In this document: positions 11,476 to 22,469 of the stretch, piece after piece | Numbering within the stretch: position 1 is the first letter of the stretch | How the letters are laid out: each line of letters opens with the position of its first letter | Assembly (NCBI RefSeq): GCF_029784135.1 | Contig: NC_073745.1 | Location: forward strand, 111,900,716-111,964,715 | Length of the DNA stretch: 64,000 bases | Reading direction: 5' to 3' | Source of the DNA: Toxorhynchites rutilus septentrionalis | Lineage: Eukaryota > Arthropoda > Insecta > Diptera > Culicidae | The notes under the pieces: generated by a model | Seen by the model: only the letters and a program-made list of their open reading frames with translations | What the model was told of the DNA's origin: nothing | Database searches by the model: none | Position numbers and translations under genes: made by a program

Positions 11476-12062
11476 TGTTCGTGAGCCTTTGATAAAGATC
11501 GGCAGATCACAACCGGATGCTGCGATGGGCTGCGAAGAATGATATGTTAGAAAGAGTATACTATCTAGACCTATTCGAGTAGTCTGGCTCGTCCATTAAC
11601 TACGCGTTGTGTGAACATACCGGCCACCGTGAGAAAGGCGTCTTTTTAACTGAAACATATCTACTATCCTTTGGTGGCAGATGCCGATCTATCGATTAAC
11701 TATATAAACGTTCCCTACATCTATTCTATAAAATATTAAGGATTGGAATTCACTTCATTGCATTATGCTTTAATGTTGTTCTGACGTCACTGCTGGAATG
11801 CTCTGCTCCACCTCCGTATGTATGCATGATCATGCTGCGTCTGATGTCGTCTTCGGTTGTATACTCATCGTCGGTCTGGTACGGCCTTGACCGTTCGCGT
11901 TTTCGAGATCACATCCATCTGATAGAAAAATGTTCGTGAGCCTTTGATAAAGATCGGCAGATCACAACCGGATGCTGCGAAGAATGATACGGTAGAAAGA
12001 GTATGCTATCTAGACCTATTCGAGTAGTCTGGCTCGTCCATTAACTACGCGTTGCGTGAACA
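11476..12062 (+). repeat. 132/142-bp direct repeat, possible miniature LTR element
   Basis: Copy A (11476-11617) and copy B (11931-12062) are near identical. Copy A has 10 extra bases, GATGGGCTGC. Each starts TGTTCG and ends GTGAACA, so the ends form a short TGTTC/GAACA inverted pair like LTR boundaries. A 313-bp interior lacks a reading frame. No matching 5-bp target duplication is seen. The shared AATAGAAAAA/GATAGAAAAA before both copies argues that the repeat may extend further left. A TRIM-type element or a simple segmental duplication are both possible. Confidence 0.6.
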
Positions 12063-12633
12063 GTGTGTTTTCACGCAACTTTTACAAATCTATTTGTCTT
12101 CATGAAAATCACATATAATCAATACGAGTTTGAGTTTGTTGAAAAACCCCAAGTCTCTAGTTTCTAATACTACAATAAGACGTTGAAATTATTCAAATTT
12201 TTATGTTTTTTAACGATTTTCCTCAAAGAGAAATTATGATCTTGGTCTGTCCACATCTGATCGTGGTTTGTTCGGTTTTAGAAATCACCATTTTTGAATG
12301 AAAAAATTCGAATTTTAACTTTTTTTTTTTAATTTAAATAGATGTTACATTCATTATTACTTGAATTTACTGTCATCATATTGATCCATTCATAACTTTC
12401 TTTCTTCAGAATATTTCCTTATTTTGGGCATTTTAAAAGTGTTCAGCTCAACACACTCAACACTAGACTTTCCGAGATCTCACACAACACCCAAAAGAGA
12501 CAGTGTGCTTCGCGTTATCCAGTCTCGCATCTTACAAAGTCATTGGGAGCTGTTTGCAACAAATGAGCGAAGCAGAAGGCAGCCGAGCAACTTTTTGTGC
12601 GCGCTTAAATTTCGAGAGACGAGTATCAATTTT

Positions 12634-12649
12634 GACGTAGGATTACGTC
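12634..12649 (+). repeat. GACGTAG-family end motif (isolated)
   Basis: GACGTAGGATTACGTC follows a T run (TTTT) and matches the 5' terminal palindrome of the family described at 17035, 31283 and 33697. No partner 3' hairpin was found nearby, so this may be a truncated copy. Confidence 0.5.
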
Positions 12650-12839
12650 TTTCGGGAACATATTGGTGAAAATCGACAAAAAGTAACATTGGACAAATAT
12701 GCGTAGAACGGCAATACTCCTCTTGAAAACACAAATGAATTGAAGAATTTCTCCTGAAAATTTACAAAAAAAAATCTATCCAAATTATTTAAATAAGCTC
12801 CCGATAAATCAAGAAATAATCAATTTAGAGCACGTTATC

Positions 12840-13560
12840 TTATCCAAATTCACCCCGCCGCAAAATTATAACCTAGAACGACGCATAAAGCAGCGCCCAG
12901 TACATCGTTAGGATTGTTATTAATCCCACATTTGCATAAACGAACAACACACGCTGCTATCGAATTATGCTGTCGACCCGCAATCAATAGCGATTATAAT
13001 CCCATTAAAAGGGTCCCCCAAAGACGCAACCTGTTGCTCTAATTTCATTAACCCTCATCCGCGGGCGCAACATTAGCATATTTTGTCTCAATGTAACCAT
13101 ATTCCTGTAGCGAAAAAACTCTCGACTAGAGCCGATTCGTCTCGCTGTCAGCCGTGAACGTGCCTTTCAAGCTTGGCATTTCCACTCGATGATTGCTTTA
13201 TTTACACTTAGTTATGCTCGTGCTCCTATTATTCGTTTTACCACCATCAACATCGTCGTTGACGACGTTGCCTTTCGTGGACCGTGGTGGTGCAGCTCGA
13301 GCCAACCCGGCACGGTATCATTTAGTGGGAACCCTGCGCGGTTATGTGCTGATCGGCTGGTAAGCCCAACCGACAGCACTGCTACCAGCCGAAGTGTAGC
13401 AGAAGTCGCTGATTTATCCCGTAGCTCCGATCATTATCCCTAACCTGTCTTCGGGCCGCTCTCACACAGTGGCTCATGCCGTGTGCCCGGTGGCAACCGC
13501 AATTATTTGTTTTGAACTACTTTCCAGCAGCGGCTCCAAGCGACGCTTGAATAAATATAT
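12840..13560. other. Unique GC-richer block, candidate regulatory DNA
   Basis: No repeat signature and no convincing coding frame. It contains TTATTAATCCCA and TTATAATCCCATT, which include the TAATCC core known for Bicoid/Orthodenticle-type K50 homeodomains. Knirps-family genes are classical targets of such inputs in flies. The link is inference from two short motifs. Confidence 0.3.
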
Positions 13561-15111
13561 TCAAATTAGTTCAATTAAACCGCTATAGATTGCTGTTATG
13601 CCTAATAATAGACAATCAACGAGGTGATGATGATAATAATGATGGCTCGATGGGAACCATATCTGGACTGGGGCTCTGAATGGGTGAGGTGGTTTTTTAT
13701 GTTTCTGGCCGCAGTTCACTAGCGCGCTAGCGCTGCAATCATTCCATTTATGAAGTACAAATGGAGTATTTCTGGCGGCGGCGGCGGAAAAGTACACAGT
13801 AATTCCTCTGATCAATGCTTCTTGTACTTTGGGCTTCAAGCCATACGGACCGAATATAAAGGATCTAATTAATGGCACTTGTTGGTACTCGACTTTTATG
13901 TAGGTCTGCGTAATAGGAAATTAACTGTATGATTGATGCTATTCTTCAGAGCTGGTCAAATATTGACACCATCTATCACATCACGTGCACGGCTCATTAG
14001 AAATTATGGCTTTGAAAGTCGTTTGTGTCGAAAGATAATGAGGAAGAACTATCTCTTCATACTTCTCTGGAATAATCTCAGTGTTATATTCTATCGATTG
14101 ATAATGTACAAATAGGCTTTTCGATTGCCAAAGGTAATCAAACGGTAAACTATTCAAATTTATAATTATCAGTCGAAGATTAATGGCCAATGGAATAACG
14201 GTAATTTTTGTTGATATACATGTTTGATGTTCGTTGATGAGGATGATTCACAAACGTGGTCTATATCCCTACAAATAATGTAAGCTATCGTAATTTGGTA
14301 CAGTTTCTCCAATTTTTTTTCAAAGTCGAATTTGGCGTGCAAGTAAAAACTACAAACTGAGCATGTTTCGAAAAAAATATATTAATCATAATTATAAAAA
14401 TTAAACTTAATTGTGTACTGTCATGCATTAGATTGCGTGAACTTCAGCCTTGCAAAATTGTACGCAATGTTTGAAATGACAATCAATTTCATCATAACAC
14501 AGCACATGGCCTACAACAAGCAACAAATAAAAAAAAATTAAAAGTCCATAATTTAGTACAAAGTCAAGCGACAATTGGTGTAGAACAACTGCACATTCTC
14601 TGATCATACGCTCCAATCATTCCAAAATGATTTTTTTTTTAAGATATGATCTGGATGATTATCGTCGAAAATAAGTATATTCATAATTTGGACAGCGAAC
14701 AATCAGAACAATTGCAGTTATAATGGTCACACTTTCTTCTTCACACTGTGATTGAAGTTCTTACCTTCATTTCTATTATTTTATGTTTAAATAATTAAAG
14801 TAACCTCTTTTATTGCTTTATTTGTTCATTGCTAATATAAAAGTTAACTGAAAACTGTGGCCAGCTATTATACTGTAATCAATCTTTAGAGAGCAACCTA
14901 TATCCAATACTGGCAATTTACGTGTGCTTTTTACGACTCTATTCTGAAGAGTTTCATCTACTTAAATAAGATGTTGTTTATAAATAATTGCAATGCATCT
15001 ATATAATGTTTAAATGAAAAGACAATTAAACTTTTTTTTATTATTAATGTACATTCTATTGGAAGAAAATCAATGTGGGAGTAGATAGAGTAAATTGTTG
15101 CATCAGTTTGT
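13561..15111. other. No gene recognised
   Basis: AT-rich and apparently unique. Open frames such as 13561-13878 (minus) have no recognisable domain. Confidence 0.4.
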
Positions 15112-16386
15112 ATAGCCTTTCCATGCCAAACCGATATAGTGGTTCTCAGATTTTCGTCAAAAGTGGTAGTTTTGTTCTTTATCGCAAATTATGAGACCCG
15201 TATTTTTTTATTTTTTCGTTAGGGTGACCATTTCCATTTTAGGGTGGTCCAAAAAAAACCATTTTCCGCATTTTTGCCAAAAATGACTTTCTTCAAAAAT
15301 TCATGACTTTTGAACTACTAGACCGATTCAGATGATCGACATATCAAATTGAAGCCAATCACCTGGTCTTTTATACTATACCTGCTGAAAATTTGAATTC
15401 TGCTCTCGTTATTATTGATTGTATTCGTTTTTTATTGTTTTCATGGTCACGGAACCAAAAGCGCTAGAGTTGTTTTATATTTTTTCTGGAAAGCTGAGGA
15501 TTTTTCATATAACATATCTTGAAATCAGGGAGGTGTTTTTTTTCGTTTTTGAGTTATGATTTTTCAAAATTAACCGATGGTCCAAAAAATAATGTTTTTC
15601 CCATTTTTTACACTACAAAAAATCATAACTTTTGATCTACTAGACCGATTCAGATGATCGACATATCAAATTAAAGCCAATGAGCTGGTCTTGTTTGAAA
15701 AAATATTACACTCCGAAAAAATATAGATTTTGTTTTCATAATTATCGATTATATATATTTTTTATTGCTTACATCGTTTCGGGAACAAGGGCGCCAGTTT
15801 TCGTTCAATATTTCTATGTGACTAGACTGGATGTATGTGACTATAATTCAATTAATTGGCAAGTGTGTTATTTTTTTTTTTTTCAAAAAAGGCTAGCTAG
15901 TAGGCTTTAATTTGACATGCTGATCATCTGAATCGGTCCAGTAGTTCAAACGTAATAATTTTTTGACAAAAGTCATTTTTGGGAAAAAAGGGAAAAATGA
16001 TTTTTTGGACCATCGGGTAAATTTGAAAAATCATAACTCAAAAACGGAAAAAAAGCCTCCCTGGTTTCGAGATATGTTATGTGAAAAATCCTCAGCTTTC
16101 CAGAAAAAATATAAAAAACTATAGCGCCTTTGGTCCCGAGACCATGAAAACTATAAAAAACAAATACAATCATTAATAACGAAACCAAAATTAAAATTTT
16201 GTGCAACACTGGTCTGCCAACTCTGGCTTTTCAAGAAAGATCAGCTAATTGGCTTTAATTTGATGTATTGATCATTTAAATCGGCTCTGTAGTTCAAAAG
16301 TTATGAATTTTTGGAAAAAAGACAAAATTTTCACATCCCACGAAAATCTGAGAACAACTATATCGGTTTGCCATGAAATGGCTTTA
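15112..16386. mobile_element. Large foldback element
   Basis: Two arms of about 500-600 bp (about 15112-15720 and 15890-16386) are imperfect inverted copies. The outer ends are TTCCATGCCAAACCGATATA at the left and ATTTCATGGCAAACCGATAT as the complement of the right. Shared internal blocks include CCGATTCAGATGATCGACAT. No transposase is present. A truncated relative lies at 48829-49247. Confidence 0.8.
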
Positions 16387-16691
16387 TATATATAATAAAA
16401 TAAGTAAAAAAAAACGTTTTAAGTTAAACGGTTTAATTGTGATTAAACATAACAATGTACTAAAAGCTAGAAAATAATTGGGCAAGTAGCAGTTAGCAGT
16501 TATCACACCTCTCCTCCAGTAGTCAAGGGCATTGATTAGACTAAAATAAAATCGTGGCACATATGATGACGTGATGAATGAAAATCCAGCGAGCCCCACG
16601 ATTTTATTTTAGTCTTATCAATGCCCTAGACTGCTAACTGATACTTGCCTAATTATTTTCTAGCTTTTTGTACATTGTTATGTTCAATCAC

Positions 16692-17003
16692 TTGCTCCAG
16701 AAAATGAACTTTCGCGCTCCCAGTAGAATTCTACGATCCAACCGCTTGCACAACGTTCATCGTATGGTCAACATGAGCCGGTCACGGAAATTATTAGAAC
16801 CTTTTCATCCGTAGAGCAATTTTATGACTTTGGAGAATCATCACTACACTTCAGAAACCGAATTGAGAATCCCGATGTGTTTAATGTTATGTTTTAATGT
16901 TATGTTTCCATGTTTTTGTTCGACTATTTTACAACTTTTTATTCATTAAGACGATGTTGTCAGATGAATGTTATATCTAAACAAATGAACAAATAAACAA
17001 ATC
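16692..17003 (+). mobile_element. 5'-truncated Jockey-like non-LTR insertion
   Basis: The translation reads MNFRAPSRILRSNRLHNVHR, then EQFYDFGESSLHFRNRI, matching the extreme C-terminus of Jockey-type reverse transcriptases. The 3' UTR with CATTAAGACGATGTTGTCAG and the AACAAATAAACAAA tail match 8353-8470. AATCAC on both sides is a probable target duplication and restores the palindrome arm when removed. Confidence 0.8.
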
Positions 17004-17034
17004 ACAATTAAACCGTTCAACTTAAAAAGTTTTT

Positions 17035-18990
17035 GACGTAGAACTACGTCTTTCATTAAGGGTGTCAAATCAGAAAACAGGTCACGTGTTTATGAAATAA
17101 AGTTAACGTTAATAACTATTTTTGCCGCGAACGGATTTTGGCATACTAAACGAATCGGAAATTCCGTAAGATTTGTTTATTATGCCATACATTAGAATCC
17201 CCTTGTTAGTAAATGGTTAAAATTCATGAAAACTTTAAGTGTTTCTATTTTCTCATACATTTGTTCTGTCCATTTGAGTGCTTTCCCGAACAGAGCCATC
17301 AATAACGAGCAACTTATCGACGACCAACGGAGGGGAAATCGTAGGATTTAAAGTCTCCGTGAACAAAGGAAAAGTAGAAGAATGAAGGGGAATACTTGCC
17401 AAGAATATAAAAAGTGGATCTCGCTGAGGCAAACTTTCATTCGGCATCGGACTGTTGAGCAATCCAGTTCATTTGGATGGATCCAGTGGTAATCCAACTT
17501 GGAAATCGTCGTTTGATTTTTCTGTTCGTTTTTCGCGTTATTCGTATCGTGTGTTCTTCTTTCCGCGTCATAAATTGGACGCTTCGCGTAGTGTGCGATG
17601 AGCAAGAAGAAGAGGAAGGCAGGCTCGAGCCCTGCAAAAAACGAACGCATTGCCAGGGGCAATAAAATTTCGAGGTAATCGTCATCTAATTATGCACACG
17701 GTGTTGGTGCAGTGAAAAGCGCTCGCACTGAACCGAGCCTTCGCGAATGTGACACCGCACCGAACAACAGCGAAGTAGGCGATTTCGGCGCGTCGGTCGA
17801 AAATGTAAACGCCCAGGCAGCAACCAAAATCAAGCTCCCCCTGATGGTGAAGGCGGTCACTCTTGACAAACTCATCAGCGAATTCGCATCGATGGGTGTT
17901 ACAGCAGAGTACAAGCTGTGTGGAATAATTCGGTCTTTTTCCAAACAGTTAACATTGTTTATTTTCCGTCTCCATAAGGGCTTCGTTTGTGCCATTGAGA
18001 ATGCATCAATGCATTAAACTGACGTTATGGCGAAGCAGACGTTAAGGTTGTGCACCAAAAAATCATTTGGGTATACTAAGCATCTTGAATATCTTACTGG
18101 AATGTTATTTGGGTTCGCGTGCCAGTCGCAAAACTGCCTTCAACTAGGATTGCATTTGCGCTAATATTGATCATAATAAAGCATTGCTACTGTTTTACAA
18201 AAAGATTTTATTTCTCTTGTTTAGTCATCAAGAAAATAAATGTTCTGGAATTTTGTATGTGATTAGGTTTCGCTTGCCAGTAGCAAAACTTCCTCCACTA
18301 AGGGAGACAGCTGCGCTTATCTCGAGCATGAGAAAGTAATGCAACTCTTTTCGAGGCCAGTAATATGAACAGAAGCGTTTCTTTTGAGAATAGCGCAAAA
18401 TGATGAGAAATGTTTATATTGCTAGTAGTTTCAAGCCACCAATGTATGGCTCTGTATGCATGCTATGGTGAACGCTTGTTTGGCGCTTGGTTTACGCTTA
18501 GTTTGTACGAACGATATCTAGAGGTGCGATTCCTTTGAGGCAATACTAAATAACATTTAGTATGATATTTGATACTTGCAAGTGTTGTCATTGTTGTTGT
18601 TTACATGCGGTGCCAAAGATATATTGATGTAGTTATGAGATATGGAATAATGGTGCTGGTGCAACATGTATATAATCGACTGTAGCCGAGTCTATGTCAA
18701 TTTCGAAAAAGGCCACCGGAATAGCCTTCGAGGTAAATTTTCAATGCATTGACATGAAATAAATTGCGACATACGATTGTTTTGCGAGGGCAAGAATGAA
18801 TCATCAATCAATTATCGTCAACTGATTCTACAATGAAAAAATCATTTCAGAGATTATTCTACTAAGTAGTTGTTTCTAAAATTTCACAGCATTATTGAAT
18901 AATATCCGAAGGTATAAACAAGCGACTTATATAAAATAACAGCGTAGTTCTACGTCAACAATGCGGTCGTATCTAGGACACAACCTCCTA
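17035..18990 (+). mobile_element. GACGTAG-family element (copy 1), Helentron/HINE-like
   Basis: The 5' end is the palindrome GACGTAGAACTACGTC (17035-17050) directly after a T run. Near the 3' end is the inverted motif CGTAGTTCTACGTC (18943-18956), then a hairpin (18965-18985) with arms GGTCGTATC and GACACAACC around TAG, then CTCCTATAA and a T run. The flanks rejoin as a continuous T tract within the palindromic element. The first 300 bp match 31283-31605, and the 3' part matches 41055-41643. A TATA-like TATAAAAAG sits at 17406. The asymmetric ends and T-T insertion resemble Helentrons; this is inferred. Confidence 0.75.
17598..18017 (+). pseudogene. Gag-like peptide fragments within copy 1
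   Basis: A short basic peptide (MSKKKRKAGSSPAKNERIAR, from 17598) ends at a donor-like GAG/GTAATC (17675). After an acceptor-like GGTGCAG (17712), a second open stretch reads LPLMVKAVTLDKLISEFASM and GVTAEYKLCGI. The second part resembles the nucleic-acid-binding gag-type region of insect retrotransposons, from memory of the family only. Joining at the apparent splice sites does not keep frame, so the copy looks decayed. It may be a captured gene piece. Confidence 0.35.
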
Positions 18991-19015
18991 TAATTTTTTT
19001 ACTTATTTTATTTTC

Positions 19016-20025
19016 TAGTTTTTAGTACCTTTTCTGTTGCATAAGAATAGGGAGAGAGAGGCGAGTGCAGTCAACGAGTGCGGATGTGGTTTTCGGTTGT
19101 TCCGTTGTTTGTTTATTATGGTTTAATTTTACTCTGAGGAATCAGTGATGTGATGGAAAAAGTGATCTTTCTAAAATAATCCGAAGTAGTCGATTTTGTT
19201 TTTTTTTAGTAATGTGAAAAAATATAGAGAAGCTGTGCGTTAAAAGATCGATTTCTTGTTCGGTGATTCGGCGTGCTACGTCCATTTTTGTTTTATCTAG
19301 TGCATCGAAGCATGCGGTTATGTGTGTATGTGTAGCGCGGTGCAGTTTTCGGAGTGAATATTGTAGCGAGAGCGCGAGCGGTCGCATCGGAGGACGCTGA
19401 AGGCGATGCATTCGATAAGCTAAGTCCCTTTAACTTACCTTCTCTCTTTCTCTCAATATTCATGTTTCTCCATTTCCCTCTCTCTGCATATCTTACATTC
19501 CTTTATCGCGAATGCAATTGAATTGTCTCCCGTAAAAAAGATTCATTTGTATTTGTTCAAGTTAGCGTTAACGATCTGTATTTAATTCGTTTCTGCCTGT
19601 AGAGGAATGAGATTGCATGTCCAATCCATAATTTTCATAGGATTTGGTACAATTAGTTTGTAAAATTATGAAACAAGCGACGGCGCGATAATGGCTACAA
19701 ATATTTTAGGCCTGATTACTTATATGTTTTGTCAATGTAACCGTGTCGAGATGAAATTGCTCATTTTCTTTAGTTTTGCGGTCATCAATAATTACTTCAT
19801 TCCTATTTGTGGAAACAAATTTATGTGAGCACCTCATTTTGTACCGATTGTTGGGCAGTCGAACGAGGTCTCGGAGGTGTGTTATCACTGACGAAAAAAA
19901 TAAGTGCAATAACATTTTATTTTTGCAGCACAAATCGACATGCGTATTTGAGTACGATAATTGGTTCCAAATCCTTGACATCAGATTATGAACGAATACA
20001 GATTCAGTTTATACATTAATAATCC
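19016..20025. other. No gene recognised
   Basis: Probably unique sequence with CT-rich tracts near 19435-19500. Open frames at 19142-19411 and 19706-19981 (minus) show no domains. Confidence 0.35.
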
Positions 20026-20400
20026 GTCACAATTAGAGTTCGACAATGAGCTCGCTCGATGATTAACTGAATATATTGCCAGCCTGATTGATATTGCAGA
20101 ATTGTTTTTCGGTTACCATATCAGGTTTCCCAAAACCAACTCTCCTCTGTCGCAGTTGGAGTTCTATAAAGCGTACGCGTGATGAATAATGGAACATATA
20201 ACCGCTCAGATTGGTTTTTGAGGAGTGCTGAACATATTGCTGTGTCGATCGGAATAATCCTCTAGGTTACCTAGAAATAACACTAAGCCGTCGCGATTGG
20301 ATTTCGAAAAATACATCCGATAAATAATAGAATATGCAACCGATCCAATCCATTTTACAGGGTTTCCTTCAGGATACCTAAAAATCTTTGCTGTGTATTG
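20026..20400 (+). repeat. Degenerate tandem repeat, about 130-bp unit
   Basis: Three diverged units start near CCGTCACAATTAGAGTTCGA, GTCGCAGTTGGAGTTCTATA and GTCGCGATTGGATTTCGAAA. Each is followed by a GATnAATAATnGAAnATA-like block and by a TACCTAGA/TACCATA-like spacer. The units are old and uneven. Confidence 0.5.
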
Positions 20401-20699
20401 AGATATGTGATTTTCAGAATTTCGTTTTGTTGAGTAGTCGATAGTTCGTGTTCACATAATCACATCACTTACCACAGTGAATCCTGAATCTTACCTCTTC
20501 CCACTAACAACTATACCTTCCATGATAATCGCTAGGGAACCACGCTATAGAGGCGGCCCTTCTGGCCTTCGGGCGGTGATTATCATACTAATATTCCTTC
20601 CCTTTCCCTGGTGACTGTAAGGACGTGGCCGGCGTCGTTATTGACCATTTAAAGCTCGAATCAACGAGAATTGCACAACGAGAATGATTTGCTAGTCCC

Positions 20700-21362
20700 A
20701 AGCGTCATTCTGTTTGTTCTTTGCGCAATTTAGTTGGTTCAGGTCAATCACGGAGAGCAACTACGAAATGTACAATCTACCCAAGCTCAAGCTCATTATC
20801 TGTTGCATAAGAATATTTCTCTACAATAAAACCATTGTACTGTATTCTATCAGTCAAATAATTTCATTTGATACCGATATTGAGTGGATTGCAGAAAATA
20901 CATAGTGTGTTCTACAAGTCAAATTCGTTCGTTTGATACACATATCTCAATCATCCTTTTTCTTTGAGATGATATGAGATCAGCTATTTTGTAGCGGCGG
21001 CCAAATTGGGTTTTTCAAGATAAGTAGTTTTAAAATGACAGCAGAGATAAAGGTGTTTTATAAATTCGGTCAGTTCCTATTGGTCAAAGTTCTATCAATT
21101 TGGGACAACCCTACAGGCATACAAACATACATACAAACAGTTCAAGCTAAATAAAACCGTTTCATAAAGTAATTTGCTATTTTGTGATTGCGGCCATCTT
21201 GGATTTGGATTTTTCATGATCTGCTGTGATCTACTATTCAAGCCCTTTCATTTGATACTCACATTAATTGGGAATTGAGAAAATATGTAGCCCGCCATTT
21301 GGTAGTGGCAGCCATCTTGGATTTGCATTTTCATAAATAACTGTTTTCTACTAGTCAAGTCC
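20700..21362 (+). repeat. Dispersed repeat with GCGGCCATCTTGGATTT motifs
   Basis: Motifs such as GGCGGCCAAATTGGGTTTTT and GCAGCCATCTTGGATTTG repeat, with a run ATACAAACATACATACAAAC and then AAGCTAAATAAAACCGTTTC. The same order occurs at 47320-47675. It resembles the 3' end of an old retroelement, but no protein is preserved, so the class is unassigned. Confidence 0.55.
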
Positions 21363-21947
21363 TTTGGAGGTTTTTGGGGTGCAATAAATTATTCTGTGGT
21401 GGTTAGATAGTCCTCCCCCCTCTCTAAGGGGGGGCTGCAATACAAACGAAACACAAATGTCTGCATTACTCGAAAGTTAATCAAGCAAATGATACTAAAT
21501 TAGGCATATGGAGGTTTTAGGATACAATAAATGTTTTTACGGTCGTCAGACACTGCTCCTCTCTCTCTAAGGGGGGCCGCCATACAAATGAAACACAAAT
21601 TTCTGCATTACTCGAGAAATAATCAAGCAAATGGAGCCAAATTTAAGATGTGAGGGTTTTTGGGCATGAGAAATGTTCGTATAATGGTATGACACCCCTC
21701 CGTCCTCTGGAATGGACAGGGGGTCCCATAAAAATAATACACATATTTCAACAAAACATGACAATTGGAAATTTTCGGAAAACTCTGAAGGAAAAGGGGA
21801 AAATTCGAAAAATTCAATTCGCGTATGTTCTACAATTACATATTGACAAGCGTTGTTAGTTCATTTGATTTTTGCGCTAACGAAATTGATCTTCGTTCGG
21901 AAGTGTAAATGGATTTTATTGTGATAAAACGCACTCCTATATCGTCT
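21363..21947 (+). mobile_element. Helitron-type repeat fragment (5'-truncated)
   Basis: Tandem, diverged blocks of about 130 bp read ATACAAATGAAACACAAATT, TTCTGCATTACTCGA and TAAGGGGGGGCTGC. They match the interior of the Helitrons at 27647-28735 and 44038-44935. Confidence 0.65.
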
Positions 21948-22284
21948 TCTATCTATATAAATAAAAATGGATTACCGAATGTGTTGATAAAAACAAAACT
22001 CGAGAAAGGAATTGTCCGATTTAGGGCTGTCTCTATTCGATCATATTTTCTGTATCGAACATTATTCCATGTAACGGAGAAATATGTTATTTGCAAGTGG
22101 TTGAAAAACCTTGAACGAGAATTGTGTCTGAAATTAATCTGATAGTACTAGGAAGGGTAGATTAGAAGATCAATCAATGAACAGTTCTGCGATTGGACCC
22201 ATGAAAGTGCGCTTAGTAAGAAAACGTGGATGTGATAACGAAAAAAAATAATTTAGGCGGGACGAAGTTTGCCGGGTCAGCTAG
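21948..22284 (+). mobile_element. Short non-autonomous Helitron
   Basis: It begins TCTATCTATATAAATAAAAA (5' TC) and ends GCCGGGTCAGCTAG (22281-22284 CTAG) followed by T. A GC-rich hairpin (GGCGGGACGAAGTTTGCC) lies just before the terminus. These are canonical Helitron ends. Only 337 bp long, with no Rep/helicase. Confidence 0.8.
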
Positions 22285-22285
22285 T

Positions 22286-22463
22286 GGTATATATTATAAC
22301 ATATATCATAAGGGCGATTCTGCGTAATATGCATGTGAAAACACTTATTTTTCGTTACATTTTTCGTACAGTAACCCCCCTATATAGAAATCAAAGTAAC
22401 AAAGTAAAAGTAACAAAAAGTTTTTTGAATTGGCACCCTTAATGGAAGACGTAGTCCTACGTC
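22286..22463 (-). mobile_element. GACGTAG-family 5' end fragment
   Basis: GACGTAGTCCTACGTC at 22448-22463 is followed by AAAA on the plus strand (a T run in element sense). The adjoining TTGGCACCCTT matches the 5' region of the copies ending near 57572 and 60173. The far end is degraded against the Helitron at 22284. Confidence 0.55.
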
Positions 22464-22469
22464 AAAAGT

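Larger units (their letters stand above)
16388..19015. mobile_element. Palindromic element interrupted by two later insertions
   Basis: The left arm (16388-16565) and right arm (16566-16691, resumed at 17004-17034 and 18993-19015) form a palindrome. Examples are GTTTAATTGTGATTAAAC against its mirror, and ATAAAATAAGT against ACTTATTTTAT at the far end. The right arm is split by a non-LTR tail (16692-17003, target copy AATCAC) and by a GACGTAG-family element (17035-18990). A relative lies at 46890-47220. Confidence 0.75.

Noticed and set aside
11476..12062. Full LTR retrotransposon
   Set aside because: The interior has no gag or pol and no clear primer-binding site, so only a direct repeat is claimed.
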